Source: JBJXGF01 sp046153015
GTDB lineage: Bacteria; Actinomycetota; Acidimicrobiia; Acidimicrobiales; CAIXPF01
DNA: 24,214 nt
Direction: 5' to 3'
Assembly (NCBI GenBank): GCA_046153015.1
Contig: JBJXGF010000239.1
Coordinates: 1-24,214 of the forward strand
Part shown: positions 23,256-24,214 of the stretch, in pieces
How positions within the stretch are numbered: the stretch's first letter is position 1
Layout: each line of letters opens with the position of its first letter
Notes under the pieces: model-generated
What the model was told of the DNA's origin: nothing
What the model saw: the letters and a program-made list of their open reading frames with translations, nothing else
The model's database searches: none
Translations under genes and position numbers: made by a program

Positions 23256-24214
23256 ATGAGCGGGGACCCGACGAGCCAGTCCACCACCCTGATCGCCGTG
23301 CCCGGTGTGGAGGACGCGGTCGAGATCGGCCGCGGCGGCTTCGCCACTGTGTTCCGCGCCCAGCAGCCCCACCTGGGCCGTCAGGTGGCGGTGAAGGTGC
23401 TGGACAAGGCGCCCGACGACGACCTGCTGCGCCGCCGCTTCGCCCGGGAATGCAACGCGCTCGGCCGGCTGTCGGCCCATCCCAACATCGTGACGCTGTT
23501 CGAGGCCGGCTGGACCCTCGACGGCAAGCCGTTCCTCATCACCGAGTGCTGCGAGGCCGGTTCGCTGCAGCAGCGCCTGGACCGCGAGGGGCCGCTCCCC
23601 TGGCGGGAGGCGGTCGCGCTGGCGATCCGCCTGGCCGGCGCGCTCGGGGCGGCGCACCGGGCCGGCGTCCTCCACTGCGACATCAAGCCGGCGAACGTGC
23701 TGATCGGCGACGACGGCGAGCCGCGCCTCGTGGATTTCGGCATCGCCCGCCTCACCGAGCTCGCGCAGGGCGACTCCACCAACTCGCCGAGCGCCACCCC
23801 CCGGTACGCGCCGCCCGAGGTGTTCGACGACGCCCCGCCGGCAGTGACGCGGGACGTGTACTCGCTGGCGGCCACGCTCCACGCGCTGATCAGCGGCGAG
23901 CCGCCGATCGCGGGAGGCGAGACCGACAGCGTGTGGGCGCTGCTCGACCGCATCCGCCGGGACCCGCCCGCCAGCCTGCTCGGCTTCGGGGCGCCGGCGC
24001 CGGTGTGCGCGGTGATCGAGCGGGCGCTGGCGAAGAACCCGGCGTGGCGCCAGCCCGACATCGATGCGTTCGTCGCCGACCTCGCCCAGGCGGCCGGGCT
24101 GGCGCCCGACGCCGGCGGGCAAGGATCCCCGGCGGGGACGGCCGCCCCGCTCGGCCGCGCTGCGCTGCTGGGCGCCGTTGCACCGGCTGGCGCCGGCACG
24201 CCCGCGGCGGGCAC
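23256..24214 (+). CDS. Serine/threonine protein kinase (C-terminus outside window)
   Basis: 319 codons are visible with no stop before the edge. Eukaryotic-type (Hanks) kinase domain, about residues 20-275. Seen: glycine loop IGRGGFATVF (24-33), VAVKVL with Lys47, the helix C Glu65, catalytic loop HCDIKPANVLI (Asp142, Asn147), DFGIARL (160-166), activation loop to TPRYAPPEV (181-189), DVYSLAATLHALISGEPP (Asp200) and a final LAKNPAWRQPDIDAFVADL. The residue before the catalytic Asp is Cys, not Arg. After about residue 285 the chain becomes Ala/Gly/Pro-rich, typical of a linker before a further domain or membrane helix, which is not in view. ATG 23256 has no clear Shine-Dalgarno and no TANNNT box at leaderless spacing. 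Confidence 0.9.
   Translation, partial: MSGDPTSQSTTLIAVPGVEDAVEIGRGGFATVFRAQQPHLGRQVAVKVLDKAPDDDLLRRRFARECNALGRLSAHPNIVTLFEAGWTLDGKPFLITECCEAGSLQQRLDREGPLPWREAVALAIRLAGALGAAHRAGVLHCDIKPANVLIGDDGEPRLVDFGIARLTELAQGDSTNSPSATPRYAPPEVFDDAPPAVTRDVYSLAATLHALISGEPPIAGGETDSVWALLDRIRRDPPASLLGFGAPAPVCAVIERALAKNPAWRQPDIDAFVADLAQAAGLAPDAGGQGSPAGTAAPLGRAALLGAVAPAGAGTPAAG

Overview
The window is a GC-rich, densely packed chromosomal segment. It most likely comes from a high-GC actinobacterium, perhaps of the Acidimicrobiia type; that placement is inferred. Supporting signs are the mec-cysO-cysM sulfur-carrier cysteine module, a mycobacterial-type Nei glycosylase, an actinobacterial-style Lon, and many start codons sitting 6-9 nt behind a TANNNT box, as in leaderless actinobacterial mRNAs. 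No phage, integrase, transposase, CRISPR array or defence island is visible. Most genes are housekeeping, and the unusual signals are in details of genes, start sites and small repeats.

Layout. 1-1216 (-): 5' part of a CcmF-type cytochrome c heme lyase, divergent from a SpoU/TrmH RNA methyltransferase (1295-2062). 2096-3286 (-): an iron-sulfur uracil-5 RNA methyltransferase, divergent from rpe, which overlaps a small lipoprotein gene. An 18-bp tandem repeat follows, then a CAP/SCP lipoprotein. clpP (-) is divergent from tRNA-Leu(UAG), which converges on an orphan LivJ/K-type binding lipoprotein. Lon (+) converges on a TcuA-like flavoprotein (-); between them lies a partial duplication of the lon 3' end. 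A small membrane methyltransferase gene is bracketed by a 25-bp perfect inverted repeat, and then comes nei.

13312-16258 (-) is a tightly coupled rph-rdgB-carboxyltransferase operon whose genes overlap by GTGA. A truncated DUF433 gene lies between it and the mec-cysO-cysM operon (-), which encodes CysO-thiocarboxylate-dependent cysteine synthesis. Divergent from mec is smpB, followed at once by ssrA (tmRNA): the trans-translation pair. An ABC exporter gene (-) runs antisense into the ssrA 3' end. FtsH (-) follows, divergent from a Ser/Thr protein kinase that runs off the right edge.

Functionally the window is rich in protein quality control (ClpP, Lon, FtsH, SmpB/tmRNA), RNA modification and processing (TrmH, RlmCD/TrmA family, RNase PH), nucleotide-pool and DNA repair (RdgB, Nei) and cysteine synthesis. 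I found no convincing wholly new multi-gene system. The best leads are the masked CysO C-terminus (GG followed by AG), the repeated leaderless promoter-start architecture, the inverted-repeat-bracketed methyltransferase gene, and the exporter-ssrA antisense overlap.
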